A stretch of 15,386 bases of DNA from an archaeon (GCA_029933895.1 JAOZNG010000014.1:1-15386), one strand, 5' to 3'; shown: positions 1 to 7,024, numbered from the stretch's first letter. The notes: generated by a model not told the origin, from the sequence alone. Numbers and translations are program-made.

Positions 1-1458
1 GGTCGAGATAACAATCTCAGCATCCCCTAAATCAATTCTCTCCAGTATCTCTTTGTCGCCGACGTCTCCGTAGATACAGGGTACTCCGTTATCGATCAGT
101 TGCTTCACCACCTCGGGGTTGATGTCCACCACCAGGTAGTTTTTCTTCATTTCCTTGATGGTTTCCAGTATGATTCTACCCATCCTGTGGCACCCGCATA
201 ATATGATGTGGTTCTTGGATTTCTTCGGTATCTTCTCCAGCTCCCTTATCTTCCGGTATCCTAATCTCTCCACAGGGTTGAGGAAGGGAATCATTCTCTT
301 GTAAAACCCGGCCCCGTGCACGATGAAGTAGGAGCTCACTGTTATGGTCACCACTGCAATTATTGTAACCAGCGAAAGCATACTCTCAGGTATATGGTCC
401 AGGATGACCCCGTTTTTTACGATTATCAGGGAGAACTCGCTTATCTGGGCCAGGGAGATGGCGGTGAGGAACGAGGTCCTCTTCCTGAAACCTGAGAAGA
501 GGTTTATCAACATGACTATGACAACGTTTCCGAACAAGACGAAAGCAGAGAGAATTAATCCTAGTGGAAGGAGTTTGGGGTCGAATGTTATCTGCATCCC
601 CAGGGACACAAAGAATATGGTGGCGAAGAAATCCCTGAGGGACTTAACCCTCCCTATTACCTCCAGGTTGTATGGGAATATCGCTAGAGACATCCCCCCA
701 AGGAAGGCTCCTATGGTTACGGTCTCGAATCCCATCTCCAGGGAGATGAATGAAAATATCAAACACCATGATAAAGCAAAAAGGAAGAGTGTCTCTGTAG
801 ACTTCGCTACATAACGCATTATGGGTGGGCCAACGTATCTGGCTGAGATAACAGCTATGCTTACCAGGGCTATTCCGTTGAGCATGGGGCCTATAACGTT
901 TACTGGAGAGAAACCGTCTAGTGAGGAGAGAGATGCGAGCACTATTATGGAGACGACGTCCTGCACCAGCAGCGTTCCCAAAACAATCTTCCCGTGGAGG
1001 GTGTCCAGCTCGTTCATGTCAGAGAGGAGTTTCACCACAATCATGGTGCTGCTTATGGTTAATGCAAAGGCCACATAGAAAGCCCATAGGTCACTGTAGC
1101 CTGTCATGTTCATCAACAGGTATTTCACCAACAGGAATCCTGCGATGAAGGTTATGCTTATCTGCCCCAGCCCGCAGGTGAGGGAGACTTTCCCAACATC
1201 CCTGAGTCTGCGGAAATCCAGCTCCAGTCCGACCATGAACAACAGCAGAGCTATTCCGAATTCTGCCAGGGCATTGATTACTTCCTTTTCTGTTATCAAG
1301 CCCATGCCGTAGGGCCCGATTATTATCCCTGCAAGCACGTAGGCCACGATGAGGGGCTGCCGCAGCAACCGTGCTATGATTGCCAGTATTGTTGCTGAGA
1401 GGATTACGTATCCTATGTCCAGAAGAAGTGTGTAGCCTTCTATGCCCGCAACATCCAT
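1..1458 (-). CDS. CPA2-family cation/proton antiporter with TrkA-N domain (KefB-like), C-terminus missing
   Basis: This is the first 486 codons of a membrane cation:proton antiporter, read by hand on the reverse strand; the gene runs off the left edge without a stop. Residues 1 to about 385 form a series of hydrophobic helices typical of a Na+/H+ exchanger domain. The N-terminal RQPLIVAYVLAGIIIGP region, the LFMVGLELD stretch near residues 73-81 and the LVQDVVSI motif near 164-171 (Gln-Asp pair at the predicted ion site) are characteristic of the KefB/KefC/CPA2 group. After residue about 415 a cytoplasmic nucleotide-binding TrkA-N (RCK) domain begins, with ILCGCHRMG as its dinucleotide loop and VVDINPE as the following acidic strand. 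Family knowledge suggests K+ efflux or Na+/H+ exchange gated by a nucleotide or ion; substrate cannot be decided. The start at 1458 is the first ATG after a well-placed TATA box. Confidence 0.9.
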   Translation of the reverse strand, partial: MDVAGIEGYTLLLDIGYVILSATILAIIARLLRQPLIVAYVLAGIIIGPYGMGLITEKEVINALAEFGIALLLFMVGLELDFRRLRDVGKVSLTCGLGQISITFIAGFLLVKYLLMNMTGYSDLWAFYVAFALTISSTMIVVKLLSDMNELDTLHGKIVLGTLLVQDVVSIIVLASLSSLDGFSPVNVIGPMLNGIALVSIAVISARYVGPPIMRYVAKSTETLFLFALSWCLIFSFISLEMGFETVTIGAFLGGMSLAIFPYNLEVIGRVKSLRDFFATIFFVSLGMQITFDPKLLPLGLILSAFVLFGNVVIVMLINLFSGFRKRTSFLTAISLAQISEFSLIIVKNGVILDHIPESMLSLVTIIAVVTITVSSYFIVHGAGFYKRMIPFLNPVERLGYRKIRELEKIPKKSKNHIILCGCHRMGRIILETIKEMKKNYLVVDINPEVVKQLIDNGVPCIYGDVGDKEILERIDLGDAEIVIST

Positions 1459-1490
1459 TTTGCGTGTATCAAGTAATTATCATTTAGTTC

Positions 1491-1500
1491 CTTTTATATG
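1491..1500 (-). promoter_or_regulatory. TATA box for the antiporter gene
   Basis: The reverse strand reads CATATAAAAG here. Its centre is about 37 bases upstream of the antiporter ATG at 1458, so an archaeal start site about 26 bases downstream would leave a leader of roughly 10 bases. It lies in the 64-base gap after the DUF2207-like gene, so the antiporter can be transcribed separately from the fbp-fba operon. Confidence 0.5.
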
Positions 1501-1522
1501 CCGAGTAATTGAGATATTTTTT

Positions 1523-2383
1523 TTAGTTTACCCTGAGCTGATTACTGCCTCCCCCGGTATCCCTGAATGACTTGTTCCAGGAGGTGTCTAGTCCGAAGGC
1601 TACTGCGAAGGGCATGAATTCGTTGTAGATGCGTTGTTCCTTGAGGAGGTATTCCTGTATGAACTCGAACAGTTCCTCATATTTCTTCTTCGAGAAAGGC
1701 ACAGCATCACCGAACTCGACGTGGAGAATAGTCTTCATCTTCTTCTGACGCCTTGACCAATAAATGTAGTGGATATAAAAAAGCCCCTCTATTGTAATAA
1801 TCAATACTATTGCGATAAGAAAATCGGATGCACCCATTGGTTCTATTGATGATTTTTGATACAAGACATAAATTCCGAATAATAGTAGTACTATAACTAT
1901 AACGCTACCTCTTCCCATAACAGATTTATATCTTCTTAATTCCTCAACAGTCTTTATCGGTTTTTCTTTCCATATGAGTCCTGTTGTTTTCCCCTCTGGT
2001 GTCTTGAATTCGAGCTCGGATTTTATGATTTCGTTTTCTGCAAGAGATGCAAGGTTTTCTTCGATTATGTTATGAAGACTTCCCGTGTAAAAGAGGGATT
2101 GGACATCATATACAATTAACTCGTCACCTCCTAGGAAAAGGACATCCAGGAATTCCTTCTCGAAGGGCAGAAGCCCTTTGGTGGATTCCTCTCCCTTGAT
2201 GACTTTTTTGACTTCATACTGCCCACCTTTCCTTTCCATATCCAGCTTTATGTATCCCCTGACGCTTAAATCCAGTAAAGTAGCTAACACGTCCCTGTCT
2301 GAGATGTCTCCGTCGGTCAGGTATCCTGCAAAGGCTGGCTTGAATTGCTCCCTTATCTCTTCTGCCTCGCTGAGAGTAATCAT
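1523..2383 (-). CDS. DUF2207 C-terminal-domain-like membrane protein
   Basis: A 286-residue protein of unknown function. It opens with a segment resembling the conserved region after the first transmembrane helix of DUF2207 proteins: FAGYLTDGDISDRDVLATLL then DLSVRGYIKLD (about residues 19-48), probably a winged-helix-like fold. Two membrane helices follow (about 159-175 and 188-208), then a cytoplasmic tail containing FMPFAVAFGLDTSWNKSF (about 256-273), which matches the usual DUF2207 ending. The extracellular DUF2207 domain and signal peptide, normally several hundred residues ahead of this, are absent, and the upstream DNA encodes an unrelated small protein. It is therefore a stand-alone C-terminal module, not an obvious frameshift. 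It is last in the fbp-fba-ORF86 operon, 36 bases after ORF86. No Shine-Dalgarno site is visible before the ATG. Family assignment is from motif memory. Confidence 0.75.
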   Translation of the reverse strand: MITLSEAEEIREQFKPAFAGYLTDGDISDRDVLATLLDLSVRGYIKLDMERKGGQYEVKKVIKGEESTKGLLPFEKEFLDVLFLGGDELIVYDVQSLFYTGSLHNIIEENLASLAENEIIKSELEFKTPEGKTTGLIWKEKPIKTVEELRRYKSVMGRGSVIVIVLLLFGIYVLYQKSSIEPMGASDFLIAIVLIITIEGLFYIHYIYWSRRQKKMKTILHVEFGDAVPFSKKKYEELFEFIQEYLLKEQRIYNEFMPFAVAFGLDTSWNKSFRDTGGGSNQLRVN

Positions 2384-2419
2384 CGCTAGCTTATTTAATC
2401 GAAGAGATGAAAAAAGAAC

Positions 2420-2680
2420 TCATGCAGAGAGGTAGATATAAGCCCCCAGAAAGGTGAAGCATAAACCTGTGAGTATCAGGGAAAATCCAATGGTGTGCTG
2501 CAGTACCTCAATCCTTTTTATTCCCCCCCTGGGGTGGTGTACACCCCCAGCCAGCATATACCTCAGCTCTGAGGGAGATGCTCCTGTCACCTCCATAGAC
2601 AGTGATTCCACCATCCCTCTCCAGGCAGGTTTATAGCCCCTGGAAGCCTTTTTCACCTGCAGGTACGCGTTTTCCGTCAT
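2420..2680 (-). CDS. Small membrane protein of unknown function (86 aa)
   Basis: I do not recognise this family. The 86-residue product has a basic, soluble N-terminal part of about 60 residues (including a Gly/His/Arg-rich stretch AGGVHHPRGGIKR near 44-56) and one C-terminal membrane helix at about 62-84 (IGFSLILTGLCFTFLGAY), ending two residues later. This layout suggests a tail-anchored or single-pass protein. Its ATG overlaps the fba stop codon in an ATGA tetranucleotide (2677-2680), which indicates translational coupling to the aldolase and is the main evidence that it is a real gene. It is followed after 36 bases by the DUF2207-like membrane protein, so the two may work together at the membrane. 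A run of six T on the coding strand (2415-2410) just after its stop may cause partial termination. Confidence 0.65.
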   Translation of the reverse strand: MTENAYLQVKKASRGYKPAWRGMVESLSMEVTGASPSELRYMLAGGVHHPRGGIKRIEVLQHTIGFSLILTGLCFTFLGAYIYLSA

Positions 2681-3807
2681 AGTTCTATGTAGTCTGCCTT
2701 CCCTATGCTGTTGAATGCCTTATAGAACATCAACGCGCTCGCGTAAGCCTGCGCCTCCATTGCCTTAACCGCTTTATTGTCTATGCCGTGCATCTCATCA
2801 AAGAATTCCTTGAAGGCATATTTGGAGTTTTTCCCAAAGATTTCCTCGTTGCTTTTACCCTTGCCCTCGTATTCTTCCAGAACCCATCTCTCTATCCTCT
2901 CATAGAGGTCTATCTCGTAAACCTTCAGTATATCCCAGACAATGTTCTGCCAGAACGTTCCAACATTACCCTTTATCACATCACCTCTGGGGAACTCTGT
3001 GGCAATCAAGTGCAGCGGTGTTCCAGTTATCCCATGCTGTGCTATCCTGACATGTGAGCCCATCTCTCGCAGGGCTTTAGCTATCTTCTTCGTTCTCTCT
3101 ATGTCGATGGAGACCTGCTCTATCCTCACTCCCCTCTCATCATATATGTTTCCATGGGTGGAGCCGTTGGCTGTAGCCAGAAGGTCTGGCTCCACTCCTG
3201 CATTGTTAAGCTCTGATATGAAGGTGGTCGCCTGCTCGGGGCTTGTGAGGATAAACCCTTTCTCGTCTTTCCTGCCGACTTCACCTACTTCAACCTCCAG
3301 GCCATAGGAGTCCCCGCCTCTCTTCTCCATCTCGCTTGATATGAATTTAGCTATCTCGATTGTAGCATCAAGGTTGCCCTGTAATTCCTCCCTCACTGTT
3401 TCTCCCTCAAAGTTGAAGATGTGGGATGCGTCTATTGCGAAAGACGTGAAGCCTGCCTTAATCTGTGACTTCACCAGATCCTTCGTTCCCTCGATGGTTT
3501 CTCTGTCGCCTTCCTTGACGGATATATGGTCTGCGTGGAGGACCCATTTATCGAGGCCTACCTCGTCTGCTACCTCCATTATTTTTCCAGCGAATTCTGT
3601 TGGAGTGTATCCCGTGTACCCCCCATTGAGGTCGCTTTCTGAGCGGGCTATTTCACTCAAAACCGGGCTGTTGGTGTCTTTCGCAGCCCTCAGTATGCCC
3701 TTAGCCACTCCGGGAATGTAGCGGGTGTTTGCTGCCATAACGATACAGTCTTTATCAATCAATGGTCTAAAAAGTTTTTTACCTGAAAGTGGTTTATATG
3801 CCGTCAT
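2677..3807 (-). CDS. fba: Class II (zinc-dependent) fructose-bisphosphate aldolase
   Basis: Predicted to interconvert fructose-1,6-bisphosphate with dihydroxyacetone phosphate plus glyceraldehyde-3-phosphate in the cytoplasm. The 376-residue sequence follows the class II TIM barrel: VLHADH at 89-94 (Asp93 as the expected acid/base residue, His94 as zinc ligand), IDASH at 125-129, GLEVEVGEVG at 169-178, ANGSTHGN at 213-220 (His218, expected zinc ligand), QHGITGTP at 257-264 (His258, expected zinc ligand) and IKGNVGTFWQN at 278-288 (phosphate-binding strand). The phosphate loop differs from the bacterial HGGSG, and GGYTGYTPTEF at 62-72 resembles GatZ/KbaZ tagatose-bisphosphate aldolase relatives, so another ketose bisphosphate remains possible. 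The gene starts 4 bases after the fbp stop, with GAGGTG as Shine-Dalgarno site, and its stop overlaps the next start. Pairing with fbp favours a gluconeogenic fructose-1,6-bisphosphate role. Confidence 0.85.
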   Translation of the reverse strand: MTAYKPLSGKKLFRPLIDKDCIVMAANTRYIPGVAKGILRAAKDTNSPVLSEIARSESDLNGGYTGYTPTEFAGKIMEVADEVGLDKWVLHADHISVKEGDRETIEGTKDLVKSQIKAGFTSFAIDASHIFNFEGETVREELQGNLDATIEIAKFISSEMEKRGGDSYGLEVEVGEVGRKDEKGFILTSPEQATTFISELNNAGVEPDLLATANGSTHGNIYDERGVRIEQVSIDIERTKKIAKALREMGSHVRIAQHGITGTPLHLIATEFPRGDVIKGNVGTFWQNIVWDILKVYEIDLYERIERWVLEEYEGKGKSNEEIFGKNSKYAFKEFFDEMHGIDNKAVKAMEAQAYASALMFYKAFNSIGKADYIEL

Positions 3808-3811
3808 TTTT

Positions 3812-4711
3812 TTACACCTCTATATTAAATTCTTTCTCCATTTTTTCTATCACATCCCTGCTACCAACATAGAGTGGCACTCTGTGATCGAGTTTCTCGG
3901 GTTTGGTTTCAAGCAGGTTTCTTTTCCCATTACTTATCCTACCACCTGCCTCGTCAACAATAAAGCCCATGGGGTTAGCCTCAAACAGCAGTCTTAGTTT
4001 ACCTGTCTCTCTGCCCCTGTAAGCGGGGTAGGAGAATACGCCTCCGTATTTAATGTACTGGTGGACGTCTGCTACAAATGAGCCTGAGTACCTCAGCTTG
4101 TAGCCTTCCTTCTCGAGGTATTCTATGAATCTCTGATGCTCTGGAAACCAGTCCCTCTTCAATGCCCCGCTGGCATACAGTTTACCTTCCGGTATTCTGA
4201 CGTCTCTCCTGGTCATCACGTACTCATCCTCCTCGTTGAGAGCAAATAGATGAACCCCCTCCCTGACAGTTAAACCCAAAACAGTCAACGGACCATACAG
4301 CATGTAGAAAGCAGCCTTCAGATTCCTCCCCTCCTGCATCACACTATCCTCGTATACCCCCACTATTGTTCCAACAGCCAGGTTGACCTGAACAAGTGAG
4401 GACCCGTCAAGGGGGTCGATTGTTACAGCATAGCTGGTTTCAGCATCCGGGAACTCCACCACCTCAGGCTCTTCCTCTGAAGCCGCTTCCTTCACAAGCC
4501 TTGATTCCCTGAAGGTCTTAATCAGGTGCTCATTGGACCACTTATCCAGGGCTATCTGTCTCTCTCCGTAGATGTTTTCGCTGTCCACGTATTCCTGGTT
4601 GGATATAAATGCCTTCCTTATCGGAGCAGCCTGATTGGAGACTAACTCGATTAAGTCCTTCAGTTTTTCTTCACAGCCGGTGCTATCCAGGTATTCCCTT
4701 AGTGTTGTCAT
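3812..4711 (-). CDS. fbp: Class I fructose-1,6-bisphosphatase
   Basis: Hydrolyses fructose-1,6-bisphosphate to fructose-6-phosphate, the irreversible step of gluconeogenesis. The 299-residue protein shows the class I FBPase pattern: NIYGERQIALDKWSNE at 46-61, the metal-site acidic cluster SEEEPE near 78-83, the signature DPLDGSS at 99-105, RYSGSFVADVHQYI at 207-220, YGGVFSYPA at 222-230, and KLRLLFEANPMGFIVDEAGG at 238-257 with metal ligand Glu244. The residue after DPLDGSS is Leu106 instead of the usual Asn. The frame extends 21 codons further to 4774, but that extension covers the promoter and overlaps nfnA. The ATG at 4711 (MTTLREYLDSTG) matches the usual length and has a TATA box at the right distance. 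It is the first gene of the fbp-fba-ORF86-DUF2207 operon. Most archaea use the bifunctional FBP aldolase/phosphatase instead. Confidence 0.93.
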   Translation of the reverse strand: MTTLREYLDSTGCEEKLKDLIELVSNQAAPIRKAFISNQEYVDSENIYGERQIALDKWSNEHLIKTFRESRLVKEAASEEEPEVVEFPDAETSYAVTIDPLDGSSLVQVNLAVGTIVGVYEDSVMQEGRNLKAAFYMLYGPLTVLGLTVREGVHLFALNEEDEYVMTRRDVRIPEGKLYASGALKRDWFPEHQRFIEYLEKEGYKLRYSGSFVADVHQYIKYGGVFSYPAYRGRETGKLRLLFEANPMGFIVDEAGGRISNGKRNLLETKPEKLDHRVPLYVGSRDVIEKMEKEFNIEV

Positions 4712-4725
4712 ATTAAACCCCCTTG

Positions 4726-4739
4726 TTAATATATTATAA
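4726..4739 (+). promoter_or_regulatory. TATA box of the nfnAB operon
   Basis: The plus strand reads TTAATATATTATAA. A start about 26 bases from its centre would fall near 4757, giving a leader of about 10 bases before the nfnA ATG at 4767. A GAGG motif at 4760-4763 is a weak Shine-Dalgarno candidate with unusually short spacing. Confidence 0.6.
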
Positions 4740-4742
4740 TCG

Positions 4743-4753
4743 AAATTATATAA
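4743..4753 (-). promoter_or_regulatory. TATA box of the fbp-fba operon
   Basis: The reverse strand reads TTATATAATTT. Its centre is about 37 bases upstream of the fbp ATG at 4711, predicting a start near 4722 and a leader of about 11 bases. It lies on the nfnA side of the nfnA TATA box, so the two divergent promoters interleave. Confidence 0.6.
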
Positions 4754-4766
4754 CCAAGTGAGGGGT

Positions 4767-5600
4767 ATGAACAAAATTCTATCCAGGGAAAGAGTCCACA
4801 GCGAAGCTATTATGTTGGAGGTGAAGTCTCCCCGGATAGCTGAATCCTACCGGCCGGGGCAGTTCATCATCCTTAGAATCCATGAAAGAGGAGAGAGAAT
4901 CCCCTTAACCGTAGCTGATGTGGACATGGATGAGGGTAGTATCTCATTGATATTCCAGGAGGTTGGTAAGTCTACGAAAGAGCTGGCATCCCTGGGTGGG
5001 GGGGATGAGTTACGTGATTTATTAGGTCCCTTGGGCAGGCCTTCAGAGATCAGAGACTATGGTACAGTGGCATGTGTGGGCGGCGGTATTGGTGCAGCCC
5101 CTATCTACCCAATAGCGAAGGCATTACACGATGAAGGAAACAGGGTGGTATCTATACTGGGTGCCAGATGCGATGAATTGTTGTTCTGGCGTGAGAGGAT
5201 TGAGAGAGTATCTGATTCACTTCACGTTACAACAGACGACGGCAGCTGCGGCCGGAAGGGTTTTGTCACAGACCAGTTGCGGGATTTAATAGACGATGGC
5301 CTGGAGGTGAACAGGGTTGTTGCTATCGGCCCTCTGGTTATGATGTCTGCAGTATCCGAGTTAACCAGAGAGTATGGTATAGAGACTGTGGTAAGCCTTA
5401 ACCCGGTCATGGTTGACGGCACCGGAATGTGCGGGTCATGCCGGGTTACCGTTAACGGTGAGACACGTTTCGCCTGCGTGGACGGTCCTGAATTCAACGC
5501 CCATGAGGTGGATTTCAATGAACTCTTCCATAGACATGGTTTCTATCTCAGAGAGGAGGAGTGTTCACTTAAACGTTACCTGGAAAGGTGTGGGAAATGA
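4767..5600 (+). CDS. nfnA: NfnA: NADH-dependent ferredoxin:NADP+ oxidoreductase, small subunit
   Basis: Small, FAD- and [2Fe-2S]-containing subunit of the electron-bifurcating Nfn complex, which couples ferredoxin and NADH oxidation to NADP+ reduction. The 277-residue protein (from ATG 4767) has a ferredoxin-reductase layout: an FAD-binding barrel with YRPGQFIIL at 28-36 and RIPLT at 44-48, a pyridine-nucleotide loop VGGGIGAAP at 104-112, then the cluster region MVDGTGMCGSCRVTVNG at 215-231 with a third Cys in RFACVDGPEF at 234-243. Asp217, Cys222, Cys225 and Cys237 match the unusual one-Asp/three-Cys cluster described for Nfn. A GTG at 4758 is an alternative start. PyrK of dihydroorotate dehydrogenase and SudB are relatives, but the neighbouring nfnB and this cluster motif favour Nfn. 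The stop overlaps the nfnB start in ATGA. Automatic annotation may call it sulfide dehydrogenase or PyrK-like. Confidence 0.9.
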   Translation: MNKILSRERVHSEAIMLEVKSPRIAESYRPGQFIILRIHERGERIPLTVADVDMDEGSISLIFQEVGKSTKELASLGGGDELRDLLGPLGRPSEIRDYGTVACVGGGIGAAPIYPIAKALHDEGNRVVSILGARCDELLFWRERIERVSDSLHVTTDDGSCGRKGFVTDQLRDLIDDGLEVNRVVAIGPLVMMSAVSELTREYGIETVVSLNPVMVDGTGMCGSCRVTVNGETRFACVDGPEFNAHEVDFNELFHRHGFYLREEECSLKRYLERCGK

Positions 5601-6985
5601 GAGGGGCTGGTGGAGGGAAAACCCGGGTCAGGAAGCAGAAGCCCAGGGATAGGATTAAAAACTTCAGGGAGGTTTCCTTGGGATATACTGTAGAGGATGC
5701 CGTGGGGGAGGCCTCCAGGTGTCTCTGCTGTAAGACTCCATCCTGCGTGGAGGGCTGTCCGGTGGGGGTTGACATACCTGGTTTTGTGAAGCACATAAAA
5801 GAGAAAGACTTCGATAAAGCCGCTGACAGGTTAAGGGAGAGGAATTCCTTCCCCGCAGTCTGCGGCAGGGTTTGCCCGCAGGAGAACCAGTGCGAGATTT
5901 ATTGCGTTCTGAGCAAGACAGGCAGGGAGCCTGTTTCCGTAGGCAGGCTGGAGCGTTTCGTGGGTGACTGGTTGATTAACAAGAAAAGGGATGGGAAGCC
6001 TGTAACCTCTGACTCCACAGGGAAAAGGGTTGCTGTCATCGGCTCCGGCCCAGCTGGCTTATCATGTGCCTCAGAGCTAGCCAGGGAAGGTTACTCTGTT
6101 GTTGTATTCGAGTCCCTGCATAAGCCTGGTGGTGTCTTAAGCTATGGTATCCCGGAGTTCCGCCTTCCAGGGGATGTTGTTGACAGCGAAATAGACTACA
6201 TCAAACGCCTTGGTGTGGAGTTCAGGCTTAATTATCTGGTGGGCAGAACAGTATCCTTTAACGATTTAAGGCGTGATTTTGACGCAGTCTTTATTGGTAC
6301 CGGAGCAGGCTTGCCTTATTTCCTGGGCATTCCTGGCGAAAACCTTAATGGCGTATACAGTGCTAATGAGTTTCTGACGAGGGTGAATTTGATGAAGGCT
6401 TATTTGTTTCCTGAATATGACACTCCCGTGAAGGTAGGCTCCAGGGTTGCTGTTGTTGGCGGCGGTAATGTGGCCATGGATTCCGCTAGAGTAGCTCTCA
6501 GGCTAGGAGCTGGGGAGGTGCATGTGGTCTACAGGCGCTCTAGGGAGGAGTTGCCCGCCCGGCAGGAGGAGGTTGTGAATGCTGTGGAGGAGGGTGTGTT
6601 GTTTGATTACCTGACTAATCCCGTGGAGTTCCTGGGTGATGGCGAAGGTAACGTGTCTGGTTTAAGGTGTGTTAGGATGGAGCTGGGGGAGCCTGATTCC
6701 TCCGGGAGGAGGAGGCCTGTTCCCCTGGAGGGCTCGGGTTTTGTTTCAGATTTTGATACCGTTGTTGTGGCAATCGGTCAGGGACCTAATCCATTGTTGC
6801 CTTCCACTGTCCCTGACCTGGAGTTGAATGACGGAGGGAACATTAAGGCGGACCCGGATGGCAGAACCAGCCTGGAGCGGGTTTATGCAGGCGGAGACAT
6901 TGTCACAGGAGCTGCTACCGTAATAAGCGCCATGGCCGCAGGCAAGAAAGCAGCCCAAAGCATCCACGAAGACCTTAAAACCTGA
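5597..6985 (+). CDS. nfnB: NfnB: NADH-dependent ferredoxin:NADP+ oxidoreductase, large subunit
   Basis: Large subunit of the Nfn flavoprotein, carrying the bifurcating FAD, two [4Fe-4S] clusters and the NADP(H) site. The 462-residue protein is homologous to glutamate synthase small chain. The N-terminal ferredoxin-like domain has C42-x2-C45-x4-C50-x3-C54 and FPAVCGRVCPQENQCEIYC (Cys89, Cys93, Cys99, Cys103; the Glu of PQE is the kind of residue reported to ligate the proximal cluster). Then come FAD loop IGSGPAG at 148-154, the FRLP segment at 188-191, NADPH loop VGGGNVAMDSAR at 287-298, and the C-terminal YAGGDIVTGAATVISAMAAG at 430-449. I chose ATG 5597, which overlaps the nfnA stop as ATGA and has AGGTG six bases upstream; a GTG at 5588 is possible. 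No glutamate synthase large subunit is in the window, so glutamate synthase activity is not supported here. Confidence 0.92.
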   Translation: MRGAGGGKTRVRKQKPRDRIKNFREVSLGYTVEDAVGEASRCLCCKTPSCVEGCPVGVDIPGFVKHIKEKDFDKAADRLRERNSFPAVCGRVCPQENQCEIYCVLSKTGREPVSVGRLERFVGDWLINKKRDGKPVTSDSTGKRVAVIGSGPAGLSCASELAREGYSVVVFESLHKPGGVLSYGIPEFRLPGDVVDSEIDYIKRLGVEFRLNYLVGRTVSFNDLRRDFDAVFIGTGAGLPYFLGIPGENLNGVYSANEFLTRVNLMKAYLFPEYDTPVKVGSRVAVVGGGNVAMDSARVALRLGAGEVHVVYRRSREELPARQEEVVNAVEEGVLFDYLTNPVEFLGDGEGNVSGLRCVRMELGEPDSSGRRRPVPLEGSGFVSDFDTVVVAIGQGPNPLLPSTVPDLELNDGGNIKADPDGRTSLERVYAGGDIVTGAATVISAMAAGKKAAQSIHEDLKT

Positions 6986-6992
6986 TCATCTC

Positions 6993-6999
6993 TTTTTTT
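6993..6999 (+). terminator. T-run terminator after nfnAB
   Basis: Seven consecutive T lie 8 bases after the nfnB stop, and a second run of eight T follows within 7032-7039. Archaeal RNA polymerase terminates at such short T-runs without needing a hairpin. The second run lies inside the possible signal-peptide codons of the next gene, which matters for that gene's start. Confidence 0.5.
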
Positions 7000-7024
7000 G
7001 CTTGTGTTTCTCTATTATCTTAAT

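Noticed and set aside
344..1312. Several plus-strand open frames at the left end
   Set aside because: They lie opposite the continuous antiporter reading frame, whose transmembrane and TrkA-N motifs are clear. Its lack of a stop within the window explains why it is easy to miss.
4712..4774. 21-residue N-terminal extension of FBPase
   Set aside because: It would be encoded by the promoter sequence and overlap the nfnA start; the family start matches ATG 4711.
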